Shown: in pieces, positions 17,586 through 26,057 of the stretch | Layout of the letters: each line of letters starts with the position of its first letter | How positions within the stretch are numbered: the first letter of the stretch is position 1 | NCBI RefSeq assembly: GCF_000380245.2 | Contig: NZ_HG428741.1 | Coordinates: 933,435-997,434 of the forward strand | Direction of reading: 5' to 3' | Length of the DNA stretch: 64,000 nucleotides | Source of the DNA: Bacillus massiliigorillae | GTDB lineage: Bacteria; Bacillota; Bacilli; Bacillales; DSM-1321 | The notes under the pieces: model-generated | Databases searched by the model: none | Told to the model about the DNA's origin: nothing | What the model saw: only the letters and a program-made list of their open reading frames with translations | Position numbers and translations under genes: made by a program

Positions 17586-17794
17586 GGCAATACCTCCTCC
17601 TTGTATATAGTTTTTTCAAAAAATGATATGTATATCCTTATTTTCGTATCATTAGGTCTAGCATTCTAGTAATTATTGCTGAATTATTACTAGAGTATTA
17701 AATAATTATGAAACCTCTTCCAAAATGTTTCGTATATAGTAGAAACAGTGTATATTGTAAGTAAGGTAGAATGCTATAAATGAGGGGATATTCT

Positions 17795-18415
17795 ATGGTC
17801 GTACCACAATGGATGAAGAAAAGTTTAGTTATTCTTTTGTCAATTATGACATTAGGATTAGTATCGCCGGATGATTTTCATTGGCAAGATGAAGCCGCTG
17901 CTAATGGTAAGCCTCAGAAAAAGAGTTCTTTTGAAGAAGCGAAGCCAGTTGATGAGTTTATTATTCCAACATCGTTATCTACGGAAGAAGAATTTGATCG
18001 TGATAAGCAAATTGAAAGCTTTGTGCTGAAAGCTGAAGAAAACTGCTATTTGAAGTTTGGAGATCGTATTAAACCTCGCATTGAAAATGAATTTAAAGAT
18101 ATTATTTTTCCGAAGATGGAAGAAGCTATTTCTGAATATTTACAAAGCTATCCAGATGAGGATTTGTCTAACTTAGCAATCACTGAAAAACCTTCTAATT
18201 CAGCTACTGGTGAGAAAATCTTCAATATTTATGACAAACAATCAAGCAAAGATATTATTCGCTTTCATGTAAGAAGGGAAAATCCACCTCAACAAGGCTA
18301 TTGGTTTAATTTTCACTATCATACAAACGATGATGAATTCTTAACTCATCATGATTTAGGTTCTATATTCTGGGATAAGAACACGCCTCCTGGATGGAAT
18401 CAGCAATTACATTAA
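17795..18415 (+). CDS. ypjP: YpjP-like protein, probably membrane-anchored
   Basis: 206 residues from ATG 17795 (MVVPQWMKKS), set by GAGGGG seven bases upstream; ATG 17780 lacks a site. A basic start and one hydrophobic segment (about 9-25) make an anchor or signal peptide, followed by an acidic extracytoplasmic domain with IFNIYDKQS, GYWFNFHYH and LGSIFWDKNTPPGW. Position just upstream of thyA-dfrA matches the B. subtilis ypjP locus. Function unknown. Confidence 0.8.
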   Translation: MVVPQWMKKSLVILLSIMTLGLVSPDDFHWQDEAAANGKPQKKSSFEEAKPVDEFIIPTSLSTEEEFDRDKQIESFVLKAEENCYLKFGDRIKPRIENEFKDIIFPKMEEAISEYLQSYPDEDLSNLAITEKPSNSATGEKIFNIYDKQSSKDIIRFHVRRENPPQQGYWFNFHYHTNDDEFLTHHDLGSIFWDKNTPPGWNQQLH

Positions 18416-18430
18416 TAAAAGATTTAGACT

Positions 18431-18475
18431 AAGGATGTCCCAAAGGTACAAATTCCTTTTTGGACATCCTTTTTA
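18431..18475 (+). terminator. Hairpin family D, copy 1 (terminator after ypjP)
   Basis: AGGATGTCC-CAAAGG ... CCTTTTT-GGACATCCT, then T4. Shares the GTCC(N)AAA...TTT(N)GGAC plan with four other hairpins in the window. Confidence 0.8.
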
Positions 18476-18498
18476 CTGTTTTGAAATCTTCATCGGTT

Positions 18499-18753
18499 TC
18501 AAAAGGTTTGCTTTTGCTTTTTTTGAGGCTCATCCTTTGTAATCAAAAGCTTAAAAATTAATGAAGTCGATAAAAAAAATACACTTGAAATAATGCATGT
18601 TGGTAGCCAATGGTGTATTTGTGAATATAATAAAAATCCTAAGAAAAAAGACAATAAAAAAAGGTCCAGATAAATAAATATTTTGAAATTCATAACTATA
18701 CTTACATCATCGATTTGCTCTAAGGGATTGTTGATTTTATCATTCTTCCTCAT
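18499..18753 (-). CDS. Small hypothetical membrane protein (84 aa)
   Basis: Not recognised. Polar N-terminus (MRKNDKINNPLEQIDD), two adjacent hydrophobic segments (about 25-43 and 49-68) and a charged, Lys/Gln-rich tail. ATG at 18753 is preceded by AGGTGA at 8 nt. It lies between ypjP (convergent) and the GIY-YIG gene in the same direction, 60 bp downstream of that gene. Confidence 0.6.
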   Translation of the reverse strand: MRKNDKINNPLEQIDDVSIVMNFKIFIYLDLFLLSFFLGFLLYSQIHHWLPTCIISSVFFLSTSLIFKLLITKDEPQKKQKQTF

Positions 18754-18811
18754 GACATCTCACCTGTTATCTTAGTATTCTAGTTTATGAAAATCATTAG
18801 AGGAATGTTCA

Positions 18812-19183
18812 TTATTTGTCTTGTACTCGAATTAAATGACCGTTGCATTTACAGTCAGAAGCTCCGAAATGTTTGATCCATACTTCACCTTGTTTTGCGA
18901 ATGTGGCTGCTAGAGAACATTCTCCTTCGGGATGGTCATATGATTGTATTTTCGTAATGGTACAATATGGACGTAAATAATCCAAATGCCAGCGCAATGG
19001 TTTATCTAGTTTGTAATGGCGCTCTACTCTGCGAAGAATATTTTTCTTTGCACTTCCAATATATATATAATCTCCTTTTGTAAATTGTTGAAAGCCTTTT
19101 GCTCCAATTGCAATATTAATATCTTCATTTAGCGTAAGAAAAACTGCATATAATATATGGTTCGGGTCTACATTCCATTCCAA
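18812..19183 (-). CDS. GIY-YIG-type nuclease domain protein (DUF123 family)
   Basis: 123 residues. The fold signature appears as YAVFLTL ... GDYIYIGSAKKNILRRVERH, followed by RWHLDYLRPYCTI and a CxC pair near the C-terminus (DCKCNGHLIRV). DUF123 proteins are short GIY-YIG relatives, in some genomes fused to endonuclease III; a role in DNA repair is guessed from that. Stand-alone minus-strand gene divergent from thyA. The start ATG at 19183 has a GGAGAAA site. Confidence 0.82.
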   Translation of the reverse strand: MEWNVDPNHILYAVFLTLNEDINIAIGAKGFQQFTKGDYIYIGSAKKNILRRVERHYKLDKPLRWHLDYLRPYCTITKIQSYDHPEGECSLAATFAKQGEVWIKHFGASDCKCNGHLIRVQDK

Positions 19184-19345
19184 GTCCTTATTTCTCCTTT
19201 AACTACTAATAATATTCATGTAGATGTATGTTATTACTTTCTTCTTGTGATTGATAGTAAAAAATACAAAAAGTTCTTCCTGTACTTCTTCTAATAAGAA
19301 AGGTTAAAATATAACAATATTATTGATTATAGAGGTGCTATTACA

Positions 19346-20290
19346 TTGAAACAATACTTAGATTTATGTAACCACGTTTTACATAATGGAGTGAAGAAAG
19401 AAGATCGTACTGGAACAGGTACAATTAGTACATTTGGCTATCAAATGCGCTTTAATTTGCAAGAAGGATTTCCGTTATTAACAACAAAGCGTATTCCTTT
19501 TCGTTTAATTGCAAGTGAGCTGCTTTGGTTTATTAAAGGTGATACAAATATAAAATATTTATTGCAACATAATAATCATATTTGGAATGAATGGGCTTTT
19601 AAAAAATGGGTTGAAAGTGACGAGTATACTGGACCTGATATGACTGACTTTGGTTTGCGTTCTCAAGAAGATGAAGCTTTCAATCAAGAATATCAAAAAC
19701 AAATGCAAATCTTTGTAGATTCTATTTTAAATGATGATGAATTTGCTCGTAAGTATGGAGAGCTAGGAGACGTGTACGGTAAACAATGGCGTGCATGGAA
19801 AACAACAGCTGGTGAAACGATTGATCAACTAAAAGATGTTATTGATACGATTAAACGTAATCCTGATTCAAGAAGATTGATTGTTTCAGCGTGGAATCCA
19901 GAAGATGTACCAACGATGGCTTTGCCACCATGTCATACACTTTTTCAATTCTATGTATTAGAAGGTAAACTTTCTTGTCAATTATATCAGCGTAGTGGAG
20001 ATATTTTCCTTGGCATTCCATTTAATATCGCTAGTTATGCTTTATTAACTCATTTAATTGCACATGAATGTGGATTAGAGGTAGGAGAATTCATTCATAC
20101 ATTAGGAGATGCACATATTTATAGCAATCATATGGAACAGGTTGAGAAGCAATTAAGTCGTGAGCCTAAGAATCTTCCAACGCTTTTCTTAAATAGCGAG
20201 AAGCAATCTGTTTTTGATTTTGAGATGGAGGATATCCGTATTGATGGATACGATCCACACCCGGCTATAAAAGCACCAGTGGCTGTTTAA
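19346..20290 (+). CDS. thyA: Thymidylate synthase, long (insert-containing) ThyA
   Basis: Converts dUMP to dTMP with methylene-THF. 314 residues, longer than the 264-residue E. coli/ThyB form because of an insert at about residues 85-135 (KKWVESDEYTGPDM...), as in Lactobacillus casei and B. cereus enzymes. Catalytic Cys in ALPPCHTLFQFY, dUMP phosphate arginines in SRRLIVSAWNP and QRSGDIFLG. The start is TTG 19346, placed by GAGGTG 8 nt upstream; no ATG fits. dfrA follows in the same operon. Confidence 0.95.
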   Translation: MKQYLDLCNHVLHNGVKKEDRTGTGTISTFGYQMRFNLQEGFPLLTTKRIPFRLIASELLWFIKGDTNIKYLLQHNNHIWNEWAFKKWVESDEYTGPDMTDFGLRSQEDEAFNQEYQKQMQIFVDSILNDDEFARKYGELGDVYGKQWRAWKTTAGETIDQLKDVIDTIKRNPDSRRLIVSAWNPEDVPTMALPPCHTLFQFYVLEGKLSCQLYQRSGDIFLGIPFNIASYALLTHLIAHECGLEVGEFIHTLGDAHIYSNHMEQVEKQLSREPKNLPTLFLNSEKQSVFDFEMEDIRIDGYDPHPAIKAPVAV

Positions 20291-20331
20291 TAAACTATTT
20301 ACTAACATTAGAACAAAAGGTAGGGGATAGT

Positions 20332-20817
20332 ATGATTGTTTCTATAATTGTAGCTATGGATGAAAATCGAGTGATTGGTAAGGATAATCAATTACCTTGG
20401 CGTTTACCACGAGAATTACAATATGTTAAAAAAACAACAATGGGTCATCCAATTATTATGGGGAGAAAAAATTATGAATCCATTAGCAGACCACTTCCGG
20501 GAAGAAGGAATATTGTTTTAACGAGAGATACTAATTTCAAGGCAGAGGGCTGTGAAATTGCCCATTCTCCTGGAGAGGTACTGCAGCTTTGTGCAAATGA
20601 AGAAGAAATCTTTATCTTTGGTGGAGAGCAGGTCTATAAACTGTTCCTAGATCAAACGGATAAATTGTATATTACTAAAATTCATCATGCTTTTGATGGT
20701 GATACATTCTTTCCAGAAATCGATTATAGCGAATGGCAAGAAGTGTTTGTTGAACAAGGTATAACGGATGAGAAAAATCCATACACATATTATTTTCATG
20801 TTTATGATAGAAAATAA
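20332..20817 (+). CDS. dfrA: Dihydrofolate reductase
   Basis: NADPH-dependent reduction of dihydrofolate, the by-product of ThyA immediately upstream (41 bp). 161 residues. Conserved features: IVAMDENRVIGKDNQLPWRLP at the N-terminus with the substrate-binding acidic residue region, GHPIIMGRKNYESI, and FIFGGEQVYKLF for NADPH binding. The Leu/Trp/Arg pattern looks like the chromosomal trimethoprim-sensitive class, but sensitivity cannot be read off. Ends at a clear terminator. Confidence 0.96.
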   Translation: MIVSIIVAMDENRVIGKDNQLPWRLPRELQYVKKTTMGHPIIMGRKNYESISRPLPGRRNIVLTRDTNFKAEGCEIAHSPGEVLQLCANEEEIFIFGGEQVYKLFLDQTDKLYITKIHHAFDGDTFFPEIDYSEWQEVFVEQGITDEKNPYTYYFHVYDRK

Positions 20818-20823
20818 AGAGTA

Positions 20824-20860
20824 TAGAAACCAACTATAATTTATGGTTGGTTTCTATAAT
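20824..20860 (+). terminator. Intrinsic terminator after dfrA
   Basis: TAGAAACCAAC / TTGGTTTCTA stem with an 9-10 nt AT-rich loop; the T tract is weak. Confidence 0.7.
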
Positions 20861-20864
20861 AAGA

Positions 20865-20884
20865 TATAATGAGAATCATTCTCA
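20865..20884 (+). promoter_or_regulatory. Fur-type operator overlapping a -10 box
   Basis: TGAGAATCATTCTCA at 20870-20884 is a perfect 7-1-7 inverted repeat matching the Fur/PerR/Zur-class box of Bacillus (closest to Fur, TGATAATNATTATCA). TATAAT at 20865-20870 overlaps it, so a bound repressor would block the promoter of the EamA transporter gene 36 bp downstream. Which regulator binds is inferred. Confidence 0.65.
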
Positions 20885-20920
20885 AAAACGAAAAAGAAGA
20901 AAGAAACAGGGGTGGAAGTA

Positions 20921-21781
20921 TTGAGTATTATATTAGCGTTATTAGCCGCTCTTTTTGCCTCTCTTACGGCAATATTGGCAAAGGTCGGGATAGAGAAGGT
21001 AGATTCTAATTTAGCGACAGCTGTTCGTACAATTGTAGTTGTAATTATGGCATTTATTATGGTATTGATAACGGATCGATTTGATGAAATCTTTATGGTA
21101 CCATGGAAGGCTCTCATTTTCCTCATTATATCTGGTATAACAACGGGATTGTCATGGTTATGTTATTTCAAGGCTATAAAAATTGGGGATGTTTCGAAGG
21201 TTGTTCCAATTGATAAATCGAGTGTCGTGATGACGATTATTTTGTCTTTTATCATTCTAGGCGAACCTGCGACACCGATGGTTATCGCAGGTGGTGCAAT
21301 CATAACTATTGGAACATTCATATTAATTGGCAAAATCAAACCAGATAAAACAATTAAAGCATCCAATTCTTATATTGTATTAGCCGTTTTATCTGCACTA
21401 TTTGCGGCCTTAACTGCCATATTAGCGAAAATAGGTATTGAAGATGTTGATTCAAATGTAGCAACATTTATTAGAACGATTGTTATTATAATTTTTGCAT
21501 GGGGAATTGTTTTCTTCCAAGGAACTCACCGACAGTTGAAAGATATATCAAAAAGAAGTTATACATTCCTCATATTATCCGGTGTTGCTACTGGATTGTC
21601 ATGGTTATGTTATTTTGGCGCGATTGCGATTGGTAAGGTGTCTATTGTAGCTCCTATTGATAAATTTAGTGTTGTTATTACGATGGTCTTAAGTTTTATC
21701 ATCTTAAAAGAAAAAGCATCAAAAATGACGATTCTTGGTGGAATTGTTATTACAATTGGGACTGTATTACTGATTCTATAG
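20921..21781 (+). CDS. EamA/DMT-family transporter with two repeated halves
   Basis: Ten-helix drug/metabolite transporter, 286 residues. Two EamA halves are strikingly alike: LALLAALFASLTAILAKVGIE near the start and LAVLSALFAALTAILAKIGIE at the midpoint, each followed by GLSWLCYF and IDKxSVV, indicating internal duplication. TTG 20921 fits the AGGGGTG site; GTG 20912 is the alternative. The substrate is unknown; the Fur-type box suggests an iron-related export or import role. It separates dfrA from the acyltransferase gene. Confidence 0.85.
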   Translation: MSIILALLAALFASLTAILAKVGIEKVDSNLATAVRTIVVVIMAFIMVLITDRFDEIFMVPWKALIFLIISGITTGLSWLCYFKAIKIGDVSKVVPIDKSSVVMTIILSFIILGEPATPMVIAGGAIITIGTFILIGKIKPDKTIKASNSYIVLAVLSALFAALTAILAKIGIEDVDSNVATFIRTIVIIIFAWGIVFFQGTHRQLKDISKRSYTFLILSGVATGLSWLCYFGAIAIGKVSIVAPIDKFSVVITMVLSFIILKEKASKMTILGGIVITIGTVLLIL

Positions 21782-21902
21782 TGAAAGGCTTCTAATGTCA
21801 TCAAGTTTTGTGTCAAGACACAATTACTTAAGGAATGCTATAGTTTTTACTTACATAATTGTATATAATGGGGGAGGCAATTCACTCAGGAGGTACAACA
21901 AG

Positions 21903-22622
21903 ATGCGCACAGTGGCATTTTTCCTTTATTTTTTTGGATATTTATTTTATAGTATTCCATTTTTAAATAAAGCTAAGAAATTCAAAGATGACTCTTTAAC
22001 TGTTGAAGAGCAAGATCAATTTAAACAAAAACACGCTAAAAAGTGGGCGAGTACATTAGTAAAAATTTCTGGTGCTAATGTAACTGTTTTAGGTGAAGAA
22101 AATGTTCCTTTAGGCTCTGTTTTAATTGTAGCAAACCATGAAGGAAATTTTGATATTCCGGTATTAATAAGCTCTCTAAAAAAACCATTCGGCTTCATTT
22201 CAAAAATTGAAGTAATGAAAATACCTGTTGTGTATAAATGGATGGAAGTTATGAATTGTGTATTTATGGACCGTAAAGACCGTAGACAATCTATCAAGGC
22301 TATACGTGCAGGTATTGCTTTAATGAAAGAAGGACACTCTATTGCTGTTTTCCCAGAAGGGACAAGAAGTAAAGGTGGTCCAGTAGGTGAATTTAAAGCG
22401 GGGAGTCTGCGATTAGCAACTGACGCTAAATCACCCATTCTTCCAGTTGTTATTAAGGGTACATCGCAATTAATGGAGAAGAATAAAAATTGGATTAAAC
22501 CAGGAGATGTTACGGTTTCTATATTACCAGCAATATCATATGAAGAATATAAAGATATGGATAGTAATACATTAAATTCATATGTAGAAATGAAGATTAA
22601 GGAAGCTCGTGAACAGTTGTAA
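21903..22622 (+). CDS. plsC: 1-acyl-sn-glycerol-3-phosphate acyltransferase (PlsC-type)
   Basis: 239 residues from ATG 21903, placed by CAGGAGG 8 nt upstream (in-frame starts from 21795 are spurious). N-terminal hydrophobic anchor (about 1-20), acyltransferase motif NHEGNFDIPV (H-x4-D), FMDRKDRRQSI, and FPEGTRSKGG. Length and motifs fit the phosphatidic-acid-forming enzyme better than the shorter homologue at 15360. Cytoplasmic face of the membrane. Ends in a bidirectional family D hairpin. Confidence 0.88.
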   Translation: MRTVAFFLYFFGYLFYSIPFLNKAKKFKDDSLTVEEQDQFKQKHAKKWASTLVKISGANVTVLGEENVPLGSVLIVANHEGNFDIPVLISSLKKPFGFISKIEVMKIPVVYKWMEVMNCVFMDRKDRRQSIKAIRAGIALMKEGHSIAVFPEGTRSKGGPVGEFKAGSLRLATDAKSPILPVVIKGTSQLMEKNKNWIKPGDVTVSILPAISYEEYKDMDSNTLNSYVEMKIKEAREQL

Positions 22623-22637
22623 TAATATGAAATCAAG

Positions 22638-22686
22638 GAGAGGTGTCCTAAAAGTGATTGAAAATCACTTTTAGGACACCTCTTTT
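22638..22686 (+). terminator. Hairpin family D, copy 2 (bidirectional terminator)
   Basis: Near-perfect 21-bp stem AGAGGTGTCCTAAAAGTGATT / AATCACTTTTAGGACACCTCT between two convergent genes, with T on one side and A on the other. Confidence 0.9.
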
Positions 22687-22693
22687 CTAATAG

Positions 22694-22924
22694 TTATTGT
22701 AATATCTCGTATAAATTTAGCTGTTTCATCATATCCTCGTATTCCTCTTGATAGCAGAATTGATCCACTGAAAAGTTTTGCTTGATCCAATCAATAAGTT
22801 CTTGAGCCGTGTTGAAATATTCTCCACTTGAATCACTTTTGCGAATTGTGTATCGACCGTTATCTTCATCAATAGTTACTTCCACAGGTAAGGCGCAGTC
22901 AATCGAACATAACGAAAATTCCAA
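22694..22924 (-). CDS. Small hypothetical protein (76 aa)
   Basis: Not recognised. TTG 22924 is placed by GGGAGG 8 nt upstream and gives MEFSLCSIDCALPVEVTIDEDNGRY-type N-terminus, then YFNTAQELIDWIKQNF and an acidic tail. Soluble, acidic, three cysteines. Convergent with plsC; divergent from ilvA. Similar small DUF proteins occur in Bacillus but I cannot name the family. Confidence 0.65.
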   Translation of the reverse strand: MEFSLCSIDCALPVEVTIDEDNGRYTIRKSDSSGEYFNTAQELIDWIKQNFSVDQFCYQEEYEDMMKQLNLYEILQ

Positions 22925-23181
22925 TCGTGAAACCTCCCTTTTGTTTCTGTTCTCTATCATATTAACTATTCGTTTTTTGTATACTACAAACCTGCTTTGT
23001 TACAAACAAAAATAGAAAATGATACAATATAAGGAGGAGAAAAGATATTGAAAGTAAAGTAGTTCTATATTTCGGTTCCTTGAAAATTGAATTATTTGAA
23101 AAATCAGTTGATTTATTCATCCATAGTGATATAATTTACGGCATTATAATAATCTGAAGGAAAAAAGAAAGAAGGGACCTT

Positions 23182-24450
23182 ATGAATTCGACAGCCAATG
23201 AACGAAAGTGGCTACAAGTAGAAGATGTGCTTATTGCTCATCAACAATTAAAAGATGTAGTAGCTCATACACCGTTACAAAAAAATGAACGCTTATCAGA
23301 AAAATATGAGTGCAATGTGTATTTAAAGCGTGAAGATTTACAGCATGTACGCTCTTTCAAATTAAGAGGTGCGTATTATAAAATGAAAAGTTTAACTGAA
23401 GATGAAAAAGTGAATGGAGTTGTTTGTGCAAGTGCTGGTAATCATGCACAAGGAGTGGCATATGCTTGTAAGCAAATGAACATTGTAGGGAAAATCTTCA
23501 TGCCCGCTACCACACCTAGACAAAAAGTAAATCAAGTGAAAATGTTTGGAAAGGAAATGGTAGAAATATTCCTTGTAGGCGATACATTTGATGATTCTTT
23601 TGTAAAGGCTATGGAATGTTGTGAGCAAGAACAACGTACATTTGTCCATCCTTTCGATGATGAAAAAGTAATCGCAGGGCAAGGAACAGTTGCTGTTGAG
23701 ATTCTAAATGATTGTGAGGATCCAGTTGATTTCTTATTTGCTGCAATTGGCGGTGGAGGGCTAATGGCAGGATTGGCTACTTACTGTAAGAGTATTTCTC
23801 CGAGTACAAAATGTATTGGTGTTGAACCGCTCGGTGCCCCTAGTATGAAGGAATCATTTCTGAACAATCAAGTTGTGTCACTTGATACGATTGATAAGTT
23901 TGTAGATGGTGCGGCAGTAAAATGTGTCGGAGAAAAAACCTTTGATATTTGCCAAGAGTTAGTTGAAGATATTATTGTTGTACCTGAAGGGAAAGTTTGT
24001 ACAACAATTTTAAATATGTACAATGAGCATGCCATTGTAGCTGAGCCAGCTGGTGCTCTTTCAGTTGCTGCCCTTGACTTATATTGTGAAGAAATTAAAG
24101 GTAAAAACGTTGTCTGTGTGATTAGTGGTGGTAATAACGATATTGCTAGAATGCAAGAAATTAAAGAACGTTCATTATTATATGAAGGGTTTTTACATTA
24201 TTTCATCGTTAATTTCCCACAAAGAGCAGGTGCATTAAGAGAGTTTCTTGATGAAGTATTAGGTCCTGACGATGATATTACAAGATTTGAATATACTAAA
24301 AATAATAACAAAGAATCTGGTCCGGCACTTGTTGGCATTGAGCTTAAGCGCCCAGAAGAATATCAGGATATGATTTATCGTATGAATAAAAAAGGTTTCC
24401 GTTTTATTGAAGTAAATAAAGACCAGAATTTATTTAATTTACTTATTTAA
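23182..24450 (+). CDS. ilvA: Threonine dehydratase (biosynthetic type with C-terminal ACT-like domain)
   Basis: PLP enzyme converting threonine to 2-oxobutanoate, the first step of isoleucine synthesis. 422 residues like B. subtilis IlvA. PLP lysine in RSFKLRGAYYKM, glycine-rich phosphate loop AAIGGGGLMAGLA, Ser-based SGGNND near residue 318. The C-terminal about 90 residues (YFIVNFPQRAGALREFLDEVL) make a single ACT-like regulatory domain for isoleucine/valine. ATG follows GAAGGGACC. No T-box leader is visible. Confidence 0.93.
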   Translation: MNSTANERKWLQVEDVLIAHQQLKDVVAHTPLQKNERLSEKYECNVYLKREDLQHVRSFKLRGAYYKMKSLTEDEKVNGVVCASAGNHAQGVAYACKQMNIVGKIFMPATTPRQKVNQVKMFGKEMVEIFLVGDTFDDSFVKAMECCEQEQRTFVHPFDDEKVIAGQGTVAVEILNDCEDPVDFLFAAIGGGGLMAGLATYCKSISPSTKCIGVEPLGAPSMKESFLNNQVVSLDTIDKFVDGAAVKCVGEKTFDICQELVEDIIVVPEGKVCTTILNMYNEHAIVAEPAGALSVAALDLYCEEIKGKNVVCVISGGNNDIARMQEIKERSLLYEGFLHYFIVNFPQRAGALREFLDEVLGPDDDITRFEYTKNNNKESGPALVGIELKRPEEYQDMIYRMNKKGFRFIEVNKDQNLFNLLI

Positions 24451-24639
24451 TCTAGCAATATATGCTCTTTTAGGTTACAATTAGTGGGAACTTTCACTAT
24501 ATTTGGTTAATTATGTGTCTAATATGTTACGTGTATTTGTGAAAACAATGTGAATAATAGTTTTTATTAATCGAATTTTTTAAAAATATACTATACTACT
24601 TGTAGAAAACATAGTCTACATACTAAAGGGGATGTTTTA

Positions 24640-24831
24640 ATGTCAAATATTGGTGTTCCTGGACTGATTTTAATTCTAATCGTAGCTTTAATTGTATTCG
24701 GACCTAAGAAACTTCCTGAAATTGGCCGTGCATTTGGTCAAACATTACGTGAATTTAAGAAGTCAACCCGCGAATTAACTAGTGATGTTATGGATGATAT
24801 TGATGAAGAGAAGAAAAAAGTAAAAAGCTAA
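24640..24831 (+). CDS. tatA: Sec-independent translocase subunit TatA
   Basis: 63 residues: one N-terminal transmembrane helix (PGLILILIVALIVFG), the hinge FGPKKLPEIGRAFGQ and an amphipathic helix ending in a Lys/Glu-rich tail. TatA oligomers form the pore for folded-protein export. Ribosome binding site AAGGGG. tatC is 147 bp downstream, separated by a terminator-like hairpin. Confidence 0.95.
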   Translation: MSNIGVPGLILILIVALIVFGPKKLPEIGRAFGQTLREFKKSTRELTSDVMDDIDEEKKKVKS

Positions 24832-24845
24832 TCTTAATTATAGTT

Positions 24846-24886
24846 CTGAAAGGGTGTGAGATGAAATCATCTTACACCTTTTTTGA
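24846..24886 (+). terminator. Hairpin/terminator between tatA and tatC
   Basis: AAAGGGTGT-GAGATGA ... TCATCTTACACCTTTTTT: stem AAGGTGTAAGATGA-like with one mismatch, then T6. It may reduce tatC relative to tatA. Confidence 0.7.
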
Positions 24887-24977
24887 AGATTTGAATGGAC
24901 CTGATTAGTCGAACTTTTAGTTGGAGAAGAAACCAATTGAAGTTTTACTTTATTAGAAGAAGGAAGGCTTGATTTCT

Positions 24978-25736
24978 ATGGCAGATAGAGAACAGAATAT
25001 CATCGAACATCTTAGTGAACTTCGCAAAAGACTTATTATTACCGCTGTCGCATTTATTGTTTTTTTAATATTAGGTTTTGTTTATGTAGAGGAAATATAT
25101 AATTGGTTGGTTAAAGACTTAGATGTGAAATTAATTGTACTTGGTCCAAGTGATATTATTTGGGTGTATTTTATGATTGCAGCAGTTATCGGAATCGCTG
25201 CTACTATACCAGTTTTAGCATTGCAAATTTGGCTGTTTGTTAAACCAGCATTAATGCCACACGAAAGAAAAGCAACTTTATCGTATATTCCAGCGTTATT
25301 TATTTTATTTATAATTGGTTTATGTTTTGGTTATTTTGTTGTTTTTCCAACTGTACTAGGTTTCTTAGTTGAATTAGGTGGAAATATGTTTGTAACGAAC
25401 TTTACAGCGGAGAAGTATTTCTCATTTTTAATGAACATGACTTTGCCATTCGCAGTATTGTTTGAGCTTCCGGCAGTTGTTATGTTTTTAACATCAATTG
25501 GTATTATTAATCCATATGTTTTAACTAAAATAAGAAAGTATGCTTATTTTGTCTTAGTTGTTATTTCAGTTACTATTACGCCTCCAGATTTTCTTTCAGA
25601 TTTTCTAGTAATAGTACCCTTATTAACACTCTATGAAGTGAGTATCACGTTATCGAAAATCGTGTATAAACGACGTATGAAAAGACTTGAGGCAGATCCA
25701 GACCATGAGGATTATGAAGATTATCAGCAAGCTTGA
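24978..25736 (+). CDS. tatC: Sec-independent translocase subunit TatC
   Basis: 252 residues with six transmembrane segments; recognises twin-arginine signal peptides. The conserved N-terminal IIEHLSELRKRL, the FVKPALMPHERK loop and the SVTITPPDFLSDFLVIVPL segment are typical. ATG 24978 is about 10 nt from AGGAAGG; the in-frame TTG 24969 is too near. No Tat substrate gene is adjacent. Confidence 0.95.
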   Translation: MADREQNIIEHLSELRKRLIITAVAFIVFLILGFVYVEEIYNWLVKDLDVKLIVLGPSDIIWVYFMIAAVIGIAATIPVLALQIWLFVKPALMPHERKATLSYIPALFILFIIGLCFGYFVVFPTVLGFLVELGGNMFVTNFTAEKYFSFLMNMTLPFAVLFELPAVVMFLTSIGIINPYVLTKIRKYAYFVLVVISVTITPPDFLSDFLVIVPLLTLYEVSITLSKIVYKRRMKRLEADPDHEDYEDYQQA

Positions 25737-25804
25737 TATTAGAAGAGGTTGTATGATAAGTCAGATTAATATGAGTGGTTAGAAAGTGTGGAAAAAGGAA
25801 TTCT

Positions 25805-25955
25805 TTAATTTATCCCGTTCAAACTGGCGCTAAGACTCCCACTTCAAAACATAAGCGTAAGCAGGGACGTTTAAGTGGGAGATAAGTACCAGTAAGAACC
25901 CGATTGGTTCAACTAATGCTCGGTGGGGGATGATAGCACCCCCCCACCGAGCAAA
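25805..25955 (+). repeat. Repeat family C, well-preserved structured copy (C2)
   Basis: Starts TTTATCCCGTTCAAACTGGCGC. Three nested or serial hairpins: CTCCCACTT / AAGTGGGAG; GAACC-CGATT-GGTTC; and GCTCGGTGGGGG / CCCCCCACCGAGC (about 25918-25953). The layout resembles structured ends or guide-RNA scaffolds of IS200/IS605-type elements, but no transposase or TnpB/IscB gene is present. A degenerate relative is at 14588-14693. Confidence 0.6.
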
Positions 25956-26000
25956 GTTTCACTTTATTTAGGAGTTTCATCTTGGGTGAAATAGTCGTAA

Positions 26001-26049
26001 AAAGGCGTCCAAAAGGTGGTTGGAAATCACTTTTTGGACGCCTTTTTTT
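26001..26049 (+). terminator. Hairpin family D, copy 3
   Basis: AAAAGGCGTCCAAAAGGTG ... CACTTTTTGGACGCCTTTTTTT; strong stem plus T7. It is 265 bp after tatC, so it may end that transcript or belong to the repeat island. Confidence 0.75.
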
Positions 26050-26057
26050 AAAGATAA

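Noticed and set aside
22694..22924. Assignment of the 76-residue gene as YpmP (DUF2535)
   Set aside because: The position near ilvA suggested it, but the sequence does not match YpmP as I remember it, so it is left unnamed.
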